From the NCBI GenBank assembly GCA_027488985.1, contig JAIYAR010000007.1, forward strand, positions 1 through 64,000: a stretch of 64,000 bases of DNA, read 5' to 3'. The notes under the pieces are model-generated. The model was not told where the DNA came from, did not search any database, and worked only from the letters and a program-made list of their open reading frames with translations. This DNA is from Comamonadaceae bacterium (GTDB taxonomy: Bacteria > Pseudomonadota > Gammaproteobacteria > Burkholderiales > Burkholderiaceae_C). Numbering within the stretch: position 1 is the first letter of the stretch; each line of letters starts with the position of its first letter. Of this stretch, positions 23,306 through 31,152 are shown one piece after another. The position numbers were made by a program, and so were the translations under genes.

Positions 23306-23659
23306 ATGGACACTTTGATGAACCTTGTTTCTGCCATTTTTCGTACCGCCCTCAAACTGGTGCTCATCGCCGCAGCGGCGGTTTTTGCGTTGAGCCTTAT
23401 CTTTGTGGCGCTGGTCAGCTTGGTCTGGGTGCTGCTCAAAGCCCTGCTCACCGGCCGCAAACCGGCGTTTGTGACCACCTTTCAGCGGTTCAACCAGGCG
23501 CGTCAGCAATTCAAGCGCGGTGGTTTCGGAGCTGCCGGCCCGTCAGCAGCGGGGGGCTTTGGATACGGTGCGCCTGCGGCGGATGTGGTCGATGTGCAAG
23601 CCCATGAGGTGAGAAACGATCAGGCATTGCCCTACAAGCAAAGCTTTGACAAGAACTGA
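23306..23659 (+). CDS. Small membrane protein, unknown function
   Basis: A 117-residue protein. One strongly hydrophobic stretch (about residues 12-46, ALKLVLIAAAAVFALSLIF onward) likely makes one or two membrane passes. It is followed by a basic Gln/Arg-rich section (FQRFNQARQQFKRGG) and a Gly/Ala-rich tail. I do not recognise a family. The ATG at 23306 is chosen; another in-frame ATG is at 23318. It faces the next gene tail to tail. Confidence 0.6.
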   Translation: MDTLMNLVSAIFRTALKLVLIAAAAVFALSLIFVALVSLVWVLLKALLTGRKPAFVTTFQRFNQARQQFKRGGFGAAGPSAAGGFGYGAPAADVVDVQAHEVRNDQALPYKQSFDKN

Positions 23660-23705
23660 GGGACGTTTACTTTTTGTGGCGAATCGCTGAACGCAAAGAA
23701 TCAGC

Positions 23706-24344
23706 TCAATCAGGTAGATTCGATATCAAGCGCTTGACAACTATTCTGGAGGCCGTCGATAAGTCCGTTTTAAGTGTTTCAGGCCTTGCGTAGTACACGT
23801 CCAGTGTGCGACCGTCCTTGTTATCCAAGGCAAGTCCGGAGACCCAGTCAGTAACTTGCCAGATGAGCTTGCCTTCCGAGGTTACCAAGCTTGCGGTAAT
23901 CGACACGTTCGCGTCATAAACACTTCCAAATGGATGCGTTTTTGAGAGTCCATACGATTCCACCGTGAATCTGAAAATGACCTTCGCTGATTCTCTTGCT
24001 GTGAGGCGCACGGAGCTCTTTTTGGAAAGTATCTGCTGTGCCTCAGCCCGAACTATCTCGCTAATGTCTATCTTCTCTCTGTCCAAGAGCGCTTGGATGG
24101 GCGCCTTGCTGAGTTTGCTGGTGTCAGTGGTCATCAGAGTCGCCAATGGCATGCCCGCAGTCCCTGGTGACCCTGTGTTTAGAAAAGCAGCGGAAGGTTT
24201 CTTGACGTTGAGTTCAATGTAGGCGTTACGCAAAAGCGGAGCCTTTTCCTTGTCGAAAGAGAGACGCTCGGGCCCTGATGCGCAGCCTGCCATGAGTAGC
24301 ACGATCACAAACCCAGTTAACTTGGTGGCAAACAAAAATCTCAT
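23706..24344 (-). CDS. Putative lipoprotein, unknown function
   Basis: A 212-residue protein with a lipoprotein signal peptide: basic start MRFLFATK, a hydrophobic core, and the lipobox LMAGC, so lipid attachment at Cys20 is predicted. The mature part has no motif I recognise; it may contain a beta-rich domain (IFRFTVESYGLSKTHPFGSV, LIWQVTDWVSG). The ATG at 24344 is preceded by GGGAGGGAG, which favours it over the in-frame GTG at 24350. It is separate from priA by about 60 bp. Confidence 0.7.
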   Translation of the reverse strand: MRFLFATKLTGFVIVLLMAGCASGPERLSFDKEKAPLLRNAYIELNVKKPSAAFLNTGSPGTAGMPLATLMTTDTSKLSKAPIQALLDREKIDISEIVRAEAQQILSKKSSVRLTARESAKVIFRFTVESYGLSKTHPFGSVYDANVSITASLVTSEGKLIWQVTDWVSGLALDNKDGRTLDVYYARPETLKTDLSTASRIVVKRLISNLPD

Positions 24345-24406
24345 AGTCACTCCCTCCCATTGATCATCTATTTTTTAGTACCGAGGACGGGCTTGAAGTG
24401 CAGTCT

Positions 24407-26545
24407 TCAAATCGCCAACGGATCCACATCAATCGCCCAGCGAATCAAGCCCTTGCATTCAGGCTGGCTGCGGGTGGCGTGGAGCAAGCTTTGCCAGGCG
24501 GTCAGGAAGTGCTGCAGCGTGGCGCGTGACGGGCACTCGATGAGCATCTGGGCCCGTTCGATATTGGCCACCCGCTGGATGGCCATGGGCACAGCGGGGT
24601 AAAGGAAGACTTGCTCCAGCGCCTCGGCCCAGCCGTCCCACGCGGCCATCTCGGTTTGGGCAAAGGTGCGGGCGGCGTTCAAAAAAGCTTGCGCAGCCTC
24701 CTGCGTTTTGGCTTCGGCGCGCACCAAGGCTTGGGCGCTGAAGGGCGGCATGTTGGCTTGCTCGCGTTCATTGAGCTGCTGCGCGGCGAAGGTGGGGTAG
24801 TCGTGCTTCTTGAGGGCGGCGTACAGGCCGTGCTCGGGCTGGAAGGTTTGCAGCCACACCTCGCTTTGCGCGCCGAGTGACGCATCGCGCCCGGCACGGC
24901 CTGCGGCCTGCATCAGCAAACTGAACAAGCGCTCGGGCGCCCGGAAGTCGCTGCTGAACAAGGCGCCATCCGGGTTTACCGCTGCGACCAGCGTGATGCG
25001 GCGGAAATCGTGGCCCTTGGCAATCATCTGCGTGCCGACCAGCACATCCACGTCGCCAGCGTGCACTGCTGCCAGTTGCTCTTCGAGCTGGCCTTTGAGT
25101 TTGGTGCTGTCGGCGTCGATGCGCGCAATGCGCACATGTTCGCCGTCCGGGTTCTCGGGGGTGATGGAGCCGTGGCGTCGCACATCCACTAGCAACTCGG
25201 CCAGATGTTCTTCCAGCTGCTCGGTGCCGCGGCCGAAGGGGGCGATGTCCACATTGCCGCAGTCCGGGCAGGCGCGCGGCACCCGCTCGGTAAAGCCGCA
25301 GTGATGGCAGCGCAGGGTGCGGTCGATTTTGTGGAACACCCGGAAGGCGCTGCAGTGCGGGCACTCGCTCTTCCAGCCGCAGTCTTCGCAGGTCAGCACC
25401 GGGGCGTAGCCGCGCCGATTCAAAAACACCATGACCTGCTCGCCACGCGCTACCCGTTCGGTGATGGCCGCAATCAGCGGGGTGGAGAAGATGGCCCGCC
25501 GGGGCTGGTGGTTCATGTCCACCCGGCGCACCAGTGGTAATTTGGACGATTCACCCACCCGGCTTGGCATGTGCAGGCGCATGTAGCGCCCGCCCTCTTC
25601 GGCCGGGCGGCTGTGGTGCCAGCTCTCCAGAGAAGGCGTAGCCGAGCCGAGGATGACCTTGGCCCCCTCCAGCTTGCCGCGGTACACCGCAAGGTCTCGC
25701 GCCGAGTAACGGGCCCCTTCACCACTTTTGTAGCTAGGGTCGTGCTCCTCGTCGACCACGATGAGCCGCAGTTTGGGCAGACTGGCAAACACCGCCATGC
25801 GCGTACCGAGCACGATACGAGCCGCGCCTCCATGCGCGCTGAGCCAGCTTTTAAGTCGCTGCGGGTTGGTCATGCCGCTGTGCAGGCTCACCACGGCTTG
25901 TTCGCCGTAAAGCGGCGCAAAGCGGGCTTTGAAGCGCTCTTCCAGCTGCGGGGTGAGGTTGATCTCCGGCACCATGACCAGGGCCTGGGCATCCGGGTCG
26001 GCCGCCAGCAACTTGTGCACGCAGTGCAGATACACCTCGGTCTTGCCGCTTCCGGTAGCGCCGAAGAGCAAGAAGGGGCCGGGGTGTGCGTCGATCTGCG
26101 CAATTGCGGTGGCTTGCTCGGGGGTGAGGGCCGGTGCGGCCAATACGGAGCCGCCGGCACCCACGTCCACTTTTTTGCGTTTGAGGCGGCGCGCCATCTG
26201 CTCGGGGTTCAGCTCGCGCAGCTGCGGGGGCAGGGCGGCCAGCGCCACTTCGCCGGCCGAGCGTTGGTAGTAGGCCGCCGTAAAGCCCAGCAACTGCTGC
26301 CAAGCGCGACTCAAGGGCGGTATGCCCTCCAGCACACCCGCAATGTCGCGCACCTTGGCCGGGTCGAACTCGCCGGTGGCCTCTGCAGTGGCCGCATCCC
26401 ACACGACACCCAGGGTCTCGCGGTTACCCAGGGGCACCCGCACCAGGGTGCCGGCCGGCAACAGTTGCTCGCTGCGGTAGGTGAGCACTGGCCCTAGCGC
26501 CGCATGCGCCGGCGTATGCACCAGAACGGGCAGCCAATGGCTCAT
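24407..26545 (-). CDS. priA: Primosomal protein N' (replication restart helicase PriA)
   Basis: A 712-residue helicase. After the N-terminal DNA-binding domain come Walker A FGATGSGKTEVYLHCV, the DEEH box IVVDEEHDPSYKSGEGARYS, and eight cysteines of the two zinc sites: CEDCGWKSECPHC and CHHCGFTERVPRACPDCG. Later motifs include VGTQMIAKGHDF and QAAGRAGR. PriA reloads the replisome at stalled forks, a role complementary to Rep. The start MSHWLPVLVHTP fits the family's N-terminus. Confidence 0.96.
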   Translation of the reverse strand: MSHWLPVLVHTPAHAALGPVLTYRSEQLLPAGTLVRVPLGNRETLGVVWDAATAEATGEFDPAKVRDIAGVLEGIPPLSRAWQQLLGFTAAYYQRSAGEVALAALPPQLRELNPEQMARRLKRKKVDVGAGGSVLAAPALTPEQATAIAQIDAHPGPFLLFGATGSGKTEVYLHCVHKLLAADPDAQALVMVPEINLTPQLEERFKARFAPLYGEQAVVSLHSGMTNPQRLKSWLSAHGGAARIVLGTRMAVFASLPKLRLIVVDEEHDPSYKSGEGARYSARDLAVYRGKLEGAKVILGSATPSLESWHHSRPAEEGGRYMRLHMPSRVGESSKLPLVRRVDMNHQPRRAIFSTPLIAAITERVARGEQVMVFLNRRGYAPVLTCEDCGWKSECPHCSAFRVFHKIDRTLRCHHCGFTERVPRACPDCGNVDIAPFGRGTEQLEEHLAELLVDVRRHGSITPENPDGEHVRIARIDADSTKLKGQLEEQLAAVHAGDVDVLVGTQMIAKGHDFRRITLVAAVNPDGALFSSDFRAPERLFSLLMQAAGRAGRDASLGAQSEVWLQTFQPEHGLYAALKKHDYPTFAAQQLNEREQANMPPFSAQALVRAEAKTQEAAQAFLNAARTFAQTEMAAWDGWAEALEQVFLYPAVPMAIQRVANIERAQMLIECPSRATLQHFLTAWQSLLHATRSQPECKGLIRWAIDVDPLAI

Positions 26546-26919
26546 GGGCGGGCGGCCACGGGGCCGGGAGTTCTCGGATAGTGGAATGGCACTTGAGGCG
26601 TCTTGTTGAGGTGAACTTGCGAAATGCGGCCTAAGTCCTTGATTTACAAGTGCTTTACTACTGATTCAGGTTTTCTGTGGATAACTTTGTTGATATGTGC
26701 ATTTTGCCGGCCTCTAAGCCTTGTAAATCAAGGGTTTTCTTACGCTGCCCAGAAAAAAAGCAAAAACGGTAATCCATATAAATCAACAACTTACGAGCGC
26801 TATTTCTTTGATAGCGCCCATCCCCCGAATGGGGGAAAGGGTAAACCCCAGCTTCCCTTTTTTGTGCATAACTAAGTACGCAAAACTTTGTTTTCCGCCG
26901 AAAACCGTGGTAAAGCCGA
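26546..26919. promoter_or_regulatory. A/T-rich priA-hemE gap with DnaA boxes and inverted repeats
   Basis: A 374-bp non-coding gap. Two sites match the DnaA box TTATNCACA on the minus strand: 26676-26684 (TGTGGATAA on plus) and 26863-26871 (TGTGCATAA). TGTTGATAT (26689) and TGTGCATTT (26696) are weaker. A perfect 14-bp inverted repeat, CCTTGATTTACAAG (26637-26650) and CTTGTAAATCAAGG (26720-26733), brackets the first box. Two small stems sit at 26797-26817 and 26821-26836 and could end hemE transcription. The gap must also hold the priA promoter. Confidence 0.5.
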
Positions 26920-28083
26920 TCAGGCGCGCAGCTTTTTGGAGTGGCTGTGCACTGCGGCCACCAACGCGGCGACATGGTCCGGCGGGGTGTACTGGCTGAT
27001 GCCGTGGCCCAGATTGAAGATGTGCGTGGGGCCGGTTCCGCTGCCTTGGTAAGGTGTTCCGAAACTGTCCAGCACCTTTGCCACTTCGGTTTCGATAGCA
27101 GCGGGTGGCGCAAACAAAACGTTGGGGTCGATGTTGCCCTGCAATGCCTTGCCCGGGCCGTTTTCAAATCCGCCCACCAAAGCACGGGCTTTGGCAAGGT
27201 TGACCGTCCAGTCCAGGCCCAGCACTTCGCAGTCCAGCACCTGCATGTCTTGCAGCCACAAGCCACCGCCTTTGGTGAACACGATGCGAGGTACCACTTT
27301 GCCATCGGTGCCGAAGCGCTTGAGCTGCTTCAGGACGCGTGCGGTGTAAGCCAGGCTGAATTCCTGGAACGCGCCATCGGCCAGCACGCCTCCCCAGCTG
27401 TCAAACACCATCACGGCTTGGGCGCCAGCGTCGATCTGGGCATTCAGGTAAGCCGCAACCGAGTCGGCGTTGACGGCCAGCATGCGGTGCATCAGGTCCG
27501 GGCGGCTGTAGAGCATGGTTTTGACCAGGCGGTAGTCGTCGCTGCCCTTGCCCTCGACCATGTAGCAGGCCAGGGTCCAGGGGCTGCCGGAAAAGCCGAT
27601 CAGGGGCACGCGGCCCTTGCCGTCCACGGTGAGCGCCTTGCGGATGCTGCTCACCGCATCAAACACGTATTGCAGCTTGGCCATGTCGGGCACTTCAAGC
27701 TTGGCAACGTCGGCCTCACTCTTGATCGGGCTGGCAAAGCGCGGGCCTTCGCCTTGTGCAAACGACAGGCCCAAGCCCATGGCGTCCGGCACGGTCAGGA
27801 TGTCACTGAACAGAATGGCCGCATCCAGCGGATAGCGCTCCAGCGGCTGCAGGGTGACTTCGGTGGCGTACTCGGTGTTGGTCGCCAGGCCCATGAAGCT
27901 ACCCGCCTTGGCGCGCGTGGCCACGTATTCCGGCAGGTAGCGGCCAGCCTGGCGCATCAGCCACAGAGGCGTGTGTGCGGTGGCCTGGCGCATGCAGGCT
28001 TGCAAAAAGGTGGGGTTGTGCAGGCCGTCGAAGGTGGTGGCCTGGGCTGGGAAGGCTGTGGACGTGGCAGAGGTTTGGGTCAT
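26920..28083 (-). CDS. hemE: Uroporphyrinogen decarboxylase
   Basis: A 387-residue heme-pathway enzyme that converts uroporphyrinogen III to coproporphyrinogen III in the cytoplasm. The family signature is [15 protein letters not shown] near residue 40, followed by [18 protein letters not shown] with the catalytic Asp, and [16 protein letters not shown]. The start MTQTSATS is chosen at the ATG; an upstream start would add unrelated residues. hemE beside priA is the usual arrangement in Burkholderiales. Confidence 0.97.
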   Translation of the reverse strand: MTQTSATSTAFPAQATTFDGLHNPTFLQACMRQATAHTPLWLMRQAGRYLPEYVATRAKAGSFMGLATNTEYATEVTLQPLERYPLDAAILFSDILTVPDAMGLGLSFAQGEGPRFASPIKSEADVAKLEVPDMAKLQYVFDAVSSIRKALTVDGKGRVPLIGFSGSPWTLACYMVEGKGSDDYRLVKTMLYSRPDLMHRMLAVNADSVAAYLNAQIDAGAQAVMVFDSWGGVLADGAFQEFSLAYTARVLKQLKRFGTDGKVVPRIVFTKGGGLWLQDMQVLDCEVLGLDWTVNLAKARALVGGFENGPGKALQGNIDPNVLFAPPAAIETEVAKVLDSFGTPYQGSGTGPTHIFNLGHGISQYTPPDHVAALVAAVHSHSKKLRA

Positions 28084-28168
28084 GCCTGAATTGTCGCAGT
28101 TCAATGCAGGCTTGCCTTTGTCTTGCCTCAAGTCAAGATGCGATGGCTGGCCGCGGGCCGGTCCGCCC

Positions 28169-28585
28169 TCAGGCGTGGGCGCGTGCGTGCTCTACCAGCA
28201 GGCACTTGTCCTGCACACATTGCATGCCGGCCCCTTGTGCCTTGGCCAGCGCCGCGTCATGGCGAATGCCCAGTTGCAGCCAAATGGCAGGTGCGCCTAT
28301 CGCCAAGGCTTCGTCCACCACCGGTGGCACGTCTTCACTATTGCGGAACACGTTCACTAGATCGATCTTTTCCGCAGCGGCCGCCTCGGTGAGGCTGGAG
28401 TACACCTTCTCGCCCAGAATTTCGCTGGCATTCGGGTTGATGGGCACGATGCGCCAGCCCTGGCGCTGCATGTATTGCGATACCTTGAAGCTTTCGCGGT
28501 GCGGCTTGGGCGAAAGGCCGACCACGGCCACGGTACGCGGGCGGCTGACGAGGTCAGCAATGGTTTGGCGTTCAGATACGGGCAT
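28169..28585 (-). CDS. CoA-binding domain protein (YccU-like)
   Basis: A 138-residue single-domain Rossmann protein. The nucleotide-binding pattern [20 protein letters not shown] is near the start, then [20 protein letters not shown], and [19 protein letters not shown]. This matches the small CoA-binding family (YccU/YneT type). Its biological role is not established. It lies 84 bp upstream of the end of hemE's upstream region and is followed by dsbD on the same side of the operon order. Confidence 0.83.
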   Translation of the reverse strand: MPVSERQTIADLVSRPRTVAVVGLSPKPHRESFKVSQYMQRQGWRIVPINPNASEILGEKVYSSLTEAAAAEKIDLVNVFRNSEDVPPVVDEALAIGAPAIWLQLGIRHDAALAKAQGAGMQCVQDKCLLVEHARAHA

Positions 28586-28669
28586 GGTCGTTAGGGAGGG
28601 GGGACTGGTTGGAGCAGCCTGGTGAAGGGCGGTTGAAGAGGTGTTTGCTTCGCAAAGGCTTCGCACAGC

Positions 28670-30937
28670 CTAAAGCTGGGCCACAGCCTTCAGCACTTCA
28701 CCCGGCGTGAGGATTTCGGTCAGCACCACCGCTGGCTTTCCCGGTGCGTACAGCACATACACCGGCACCCCGCTGCGGCCCAGCGCCTGCAAGGCTTGGG
28801 TAATGGCGGGGTCGCGCCGGGTCCAGTCGGCGCGCAGCAGGCGGACCTGTTTGGCAGCAAACGCGGCCTCTACCTCGGCATTCGTCAGGGTGGTTTTCTT
28901 GTTGACCTGGCAGGTGATACACCAGGCCGCCGTGAAGTCCACGAACACCGGCTTGCCCTCTTTCAGTGTGGCCTGTACCGCCGGTTCGGACCAGGTTTGC
29001 CAGTCGCCGTCTTGCGTCGGTGAGCCGTTGCTGGTTACCGCCGCCGCATCATCGTTTTTTAAGCCAAATTGCCACGTGGTGCTTATGGATATTGCGCTAG
29101 CAGCTATGGAAATGATAGTGAAAATACGTTTCCCAGAACCGCTTTGTCGCAGCGCCCAGACTAACAATCCCAGGCTCAAGAGCAGGAGCAACAGGCTGGC
29201 CGCCCCGTCCACCCCGCTCAAATGGCCCAACACCCACACCAGCCAGACCACGGTCGCCGCCATGGGGAAGGCCAGAAAGTGTTTGAGCGTTTCCATCCAC
29301 GCGCCGGGGCGTGGCAGCCAACGGCCTACGGCGGGTAGCCAGCTTGCCAGCAGGTAGGGCAGCGCCAGTCCCAAGCCCAAGGCCGCAAACAACACCAAGG
29401 ATTGCAAGCCCGGCAGCGTAATCGCATAGCCCAGCGACGCGCCCATGAACGGCGCCGTGCAGGGGGATGCGATGGCCACAGCCAACACACCGGACAAAAA
29501 CGCCTCGGCCACCGGGTGGCGCAGCTGCATGCCAGCCAATCCGGCGGGCAGCAGGTTACCGATGTGCAGCCAACCGGCCAGGTTCAGCGCCAGCAAGGTA
29601 AACAACACCGCCAGGCCGGTAATGACGGCGGGCGACTGCAGCTGGAAGCCCCAGCCCAGCTGCTCACCACCGGCCCGCAACGCCAGCAGCAAGCCACCCA
29701 GCGCCATGAAGGAAAGCACCACACCGGTGGTATAGGCCAGACCTTGCGCCCGGTGTTGGGCGCGTGATTGGCCGCCCTGCGCGGCAAAGCCCAGCACTTT
29801 GATGGCCAGTACCGGGAACACGCAGGGCATCAGGTTCAGGATCAAGCCGCCCAACAACGCGCCCAACACCATCCACACCATGCCGCCAGCGGGGGCGGGC
29901 GGCACGCTGGCATCGCGGGCGTTGGTGTCCAGCGCTGCTTGCAGGGCCGGCGGAATCTTGGCCATTTCGGCTACGGCGGGCCAGTTACCGGAAACACTTG
30001 CTTCGCCGCGCAGACTGTCTTTCCCGAGGCTGAACACCCAAGCGAGTTGGGTCGGTGATGTGCTGCGTTGGGGAGAGTAAGGCACCAAGGCTTGCCAAGT
30101 GTCGCCCTCCCAGCCTTGCTGGCCGGGTTGCAAGGCACCACGCGTCAGGGAGTCGGTAGTGGCGGGCAATGCGGGCGTGTCCAGCAGCTCGGCCGTCTCC
30201 GGCAGTGCTTGAATCGCCTGGCCCACCCAGGTGGCAGGCAGCCTGCTGACCCGCAGTAGCATGCCGCGTGCATCGACGCTGGCTTCGACCTTGCCTGGCA
30301 GGGCCACGGGCGTTGCTGCTTGTGCAGCAGCGAATCGTGCAGCGTGCAGTGCAGTGGAGCCCCGCACCGGAATACTGATGCGGAACGTTCCGTCCTGCGG
30401 AATACACGTTTCGCGGCACACCAGCCAGCTTGCCTGAAGCTGGATGTCGGCAGCCTGCGCCAGCCCGCCGGGGCGGAAGCTGCTGTCCACTTTCACCGGA
30501 ACGGGCAGCAGAACCTGGCCTTCATATCCCAGGTTGGCCAGGGTGCCGATGGCGATTTTTTGGGGGGCGGGCCAGGCGATGTCGCCTGCTGTCAAACCGG
30601 TGGGCAAGGTCCACTGCAGCTGGGTGGGCAGGCCCGAGTCGCCGGGGTTTTTCCAGTAGGTGTGCCAGTGGGGCTGGTGCTGCAGCAGCAAACCGAGCCA
30701 CAAGGTTTTGCCCGGTGTGACCCCATCCGGCGCGTGAACCAGCAGTTCGGCAGTCAGTTGTTCGGTCTTCACCTGTGAGGAAACCGCTGCTCCCGCACTT
30801 GGTGCACCGAACAAGCTGGTGGGTGAAGTCAATTGGGCCCTGGCGCTCATGGATAAAGCGCCGGCAGCTATCAAAAAAAGAGCAAAAAGTTGCCGTGCAA
30901 CGAGCAGCAAGCGAGGGGTGCAATAGATAACGTTCAT
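28670..30937 (-). CDS. dsbD: Thiol:disulfide interchange protein DsbD
   Basis: A 755-residue inner-membrane reductant carrier. A signal peptide (about 1-34) leads to a periplasmic DsbD-alpha-like domain with LVCRETC (about residue 170). The membrane domain (about 350-625) contains LMPCVFPVLAIKVLGF and IASPCTAPFMGAS, holding the paired membrane cysteines. The C-terminal thioredoxin domain carries FTAAWCITCQVNKK. It moves electrons from cytoplasmic thioredoxin to periplasmic proteins. Both the signal peptide and the probable last membrane helix are encoded by copies of the dispersed repeat. Confidence 0.93.
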   Translation of the reverse strand: MNVIYCTPRLLLVARQLFALFLIAAGALSMSARAQLTSPTSLFGAPSAGAAVSSQVKTEQLTAELLVHAPDGVTPGKTLWLGLLLQHQPHWHTYWKNPGDSGLPTQLQWTLPTGLTAGDIAWPAPQKIAIGTLANLGYEGQVLLPVPVKVDSSFRPGGLAQAADIQLQASWLVCRETCIPQDGTFRISIPVRGSTALHAARFAAAQAATPVALPGKVEASVDARGMLLRVSRLPATWVGQAIQALPETAELLDTPALPATTDSLTRGALQPGQQGWEGDTWQALVPYSPQRSTSPTQLAWVFSLGKDSLRGEASVSGNWPAVAEMAKIPPALQAALDTNARDASVPPAPAGGMVWMVLGALLGGLILNLMPCVFPVLAIKVLGFAAQGGQSRAQHRAQGLAYTTGVVLSFMALGGLLLALRAGGEQLGWGFQLQSPAVITGLAVLFTLLALNLAGWLHIGNLLPAGLAGMQLRHPVAEAFLSGVLAVAIASPCTAPFMGASLGYAITLPGLQSLVLFAALGLGLALPYLLASWLPAVGRWLPRPGAWMETLKHFLAFPMAATVVWLVWVLGHLSGVDGAASLLLLLLSLGLLVWALRQSGSGKRIFTIISIAASAISISTTWQFGLKNDDAAAVTSNGSPTQDGDWQTWSEPAVQATLKEGKPVFVDFTAAWCITCQVNKKTTLTNAEVEAAFAAKQVRLLRADWTRRDPAITQALQALGRSGVPVYVLYAPGKPAVVLTEILTPGEVLKAVAQL
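29078..29119 (-). repeat. Dispersed repeat copy inside dsbD (last membrane helix)
   Basis: The minus strand reads CCATAGCTGCTAGCGCAATA followed by TCCATAAGCACC. It carries the AGCTGCTNGCGC core of the family. Translated in frame as TIISIAASAISIST (residues 607-620), just before the thioredoxin domain. Confidence 0.7.
30833..30883 (-). repeat. Dispersed repeat copy inside dsbD signal peptide
   Basis: The 51-bp counterpart of the pldA block, in the same orientation and frame, encoding ALFLIAAGALSMSARAQ (residues 19-35). The first 18 bases, GCTCTTTTTTTGATAGCT, are identical in both genes. Confidence 0.85.
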
Positions 30938-31066
30938 CGGCGTGTGGGAGGCCGGAGTCCGGCCATAAGTTCCTGCAATCGGGGCGATTCCGGCCAGGCA
31001 ACCGCTATCGCGTCGTGGTCATGTCCCCGCGGCTGGTATAAGTTATAACAGGCGGAACCATAGCGC

Positions 31067-31095
31067 TTGACCGTGCAGGCGCCCCCCGCGATACT
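31067..31095 (+). promoter_or_regulatory. Sigma-70-type promoter for the sensor kinase gene
   Basis: TTGACC (31067-31072), a 17-bp spacer, then GATACT (31090-31095). It lies about 57 bp before the kinase start, in the 215-bp gap divergent from dsbD. Apart from this the gap shows no clear structure. Confidence 0.55.
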
Positions 31096-31152
31096 GCGCC
31101 CTTCCTGCGTTCACGTCGGCGCACCCACCCTGACCCGAAAGGCCACTTCAGC

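Noticed and set aside
26658..27305. A 215-codon minus-strand frame overlapping hemE and the priA-hemE gap
   Set aside because: It overlaps hemE in another frame and crosses the DnaA-box region; no family similarity.
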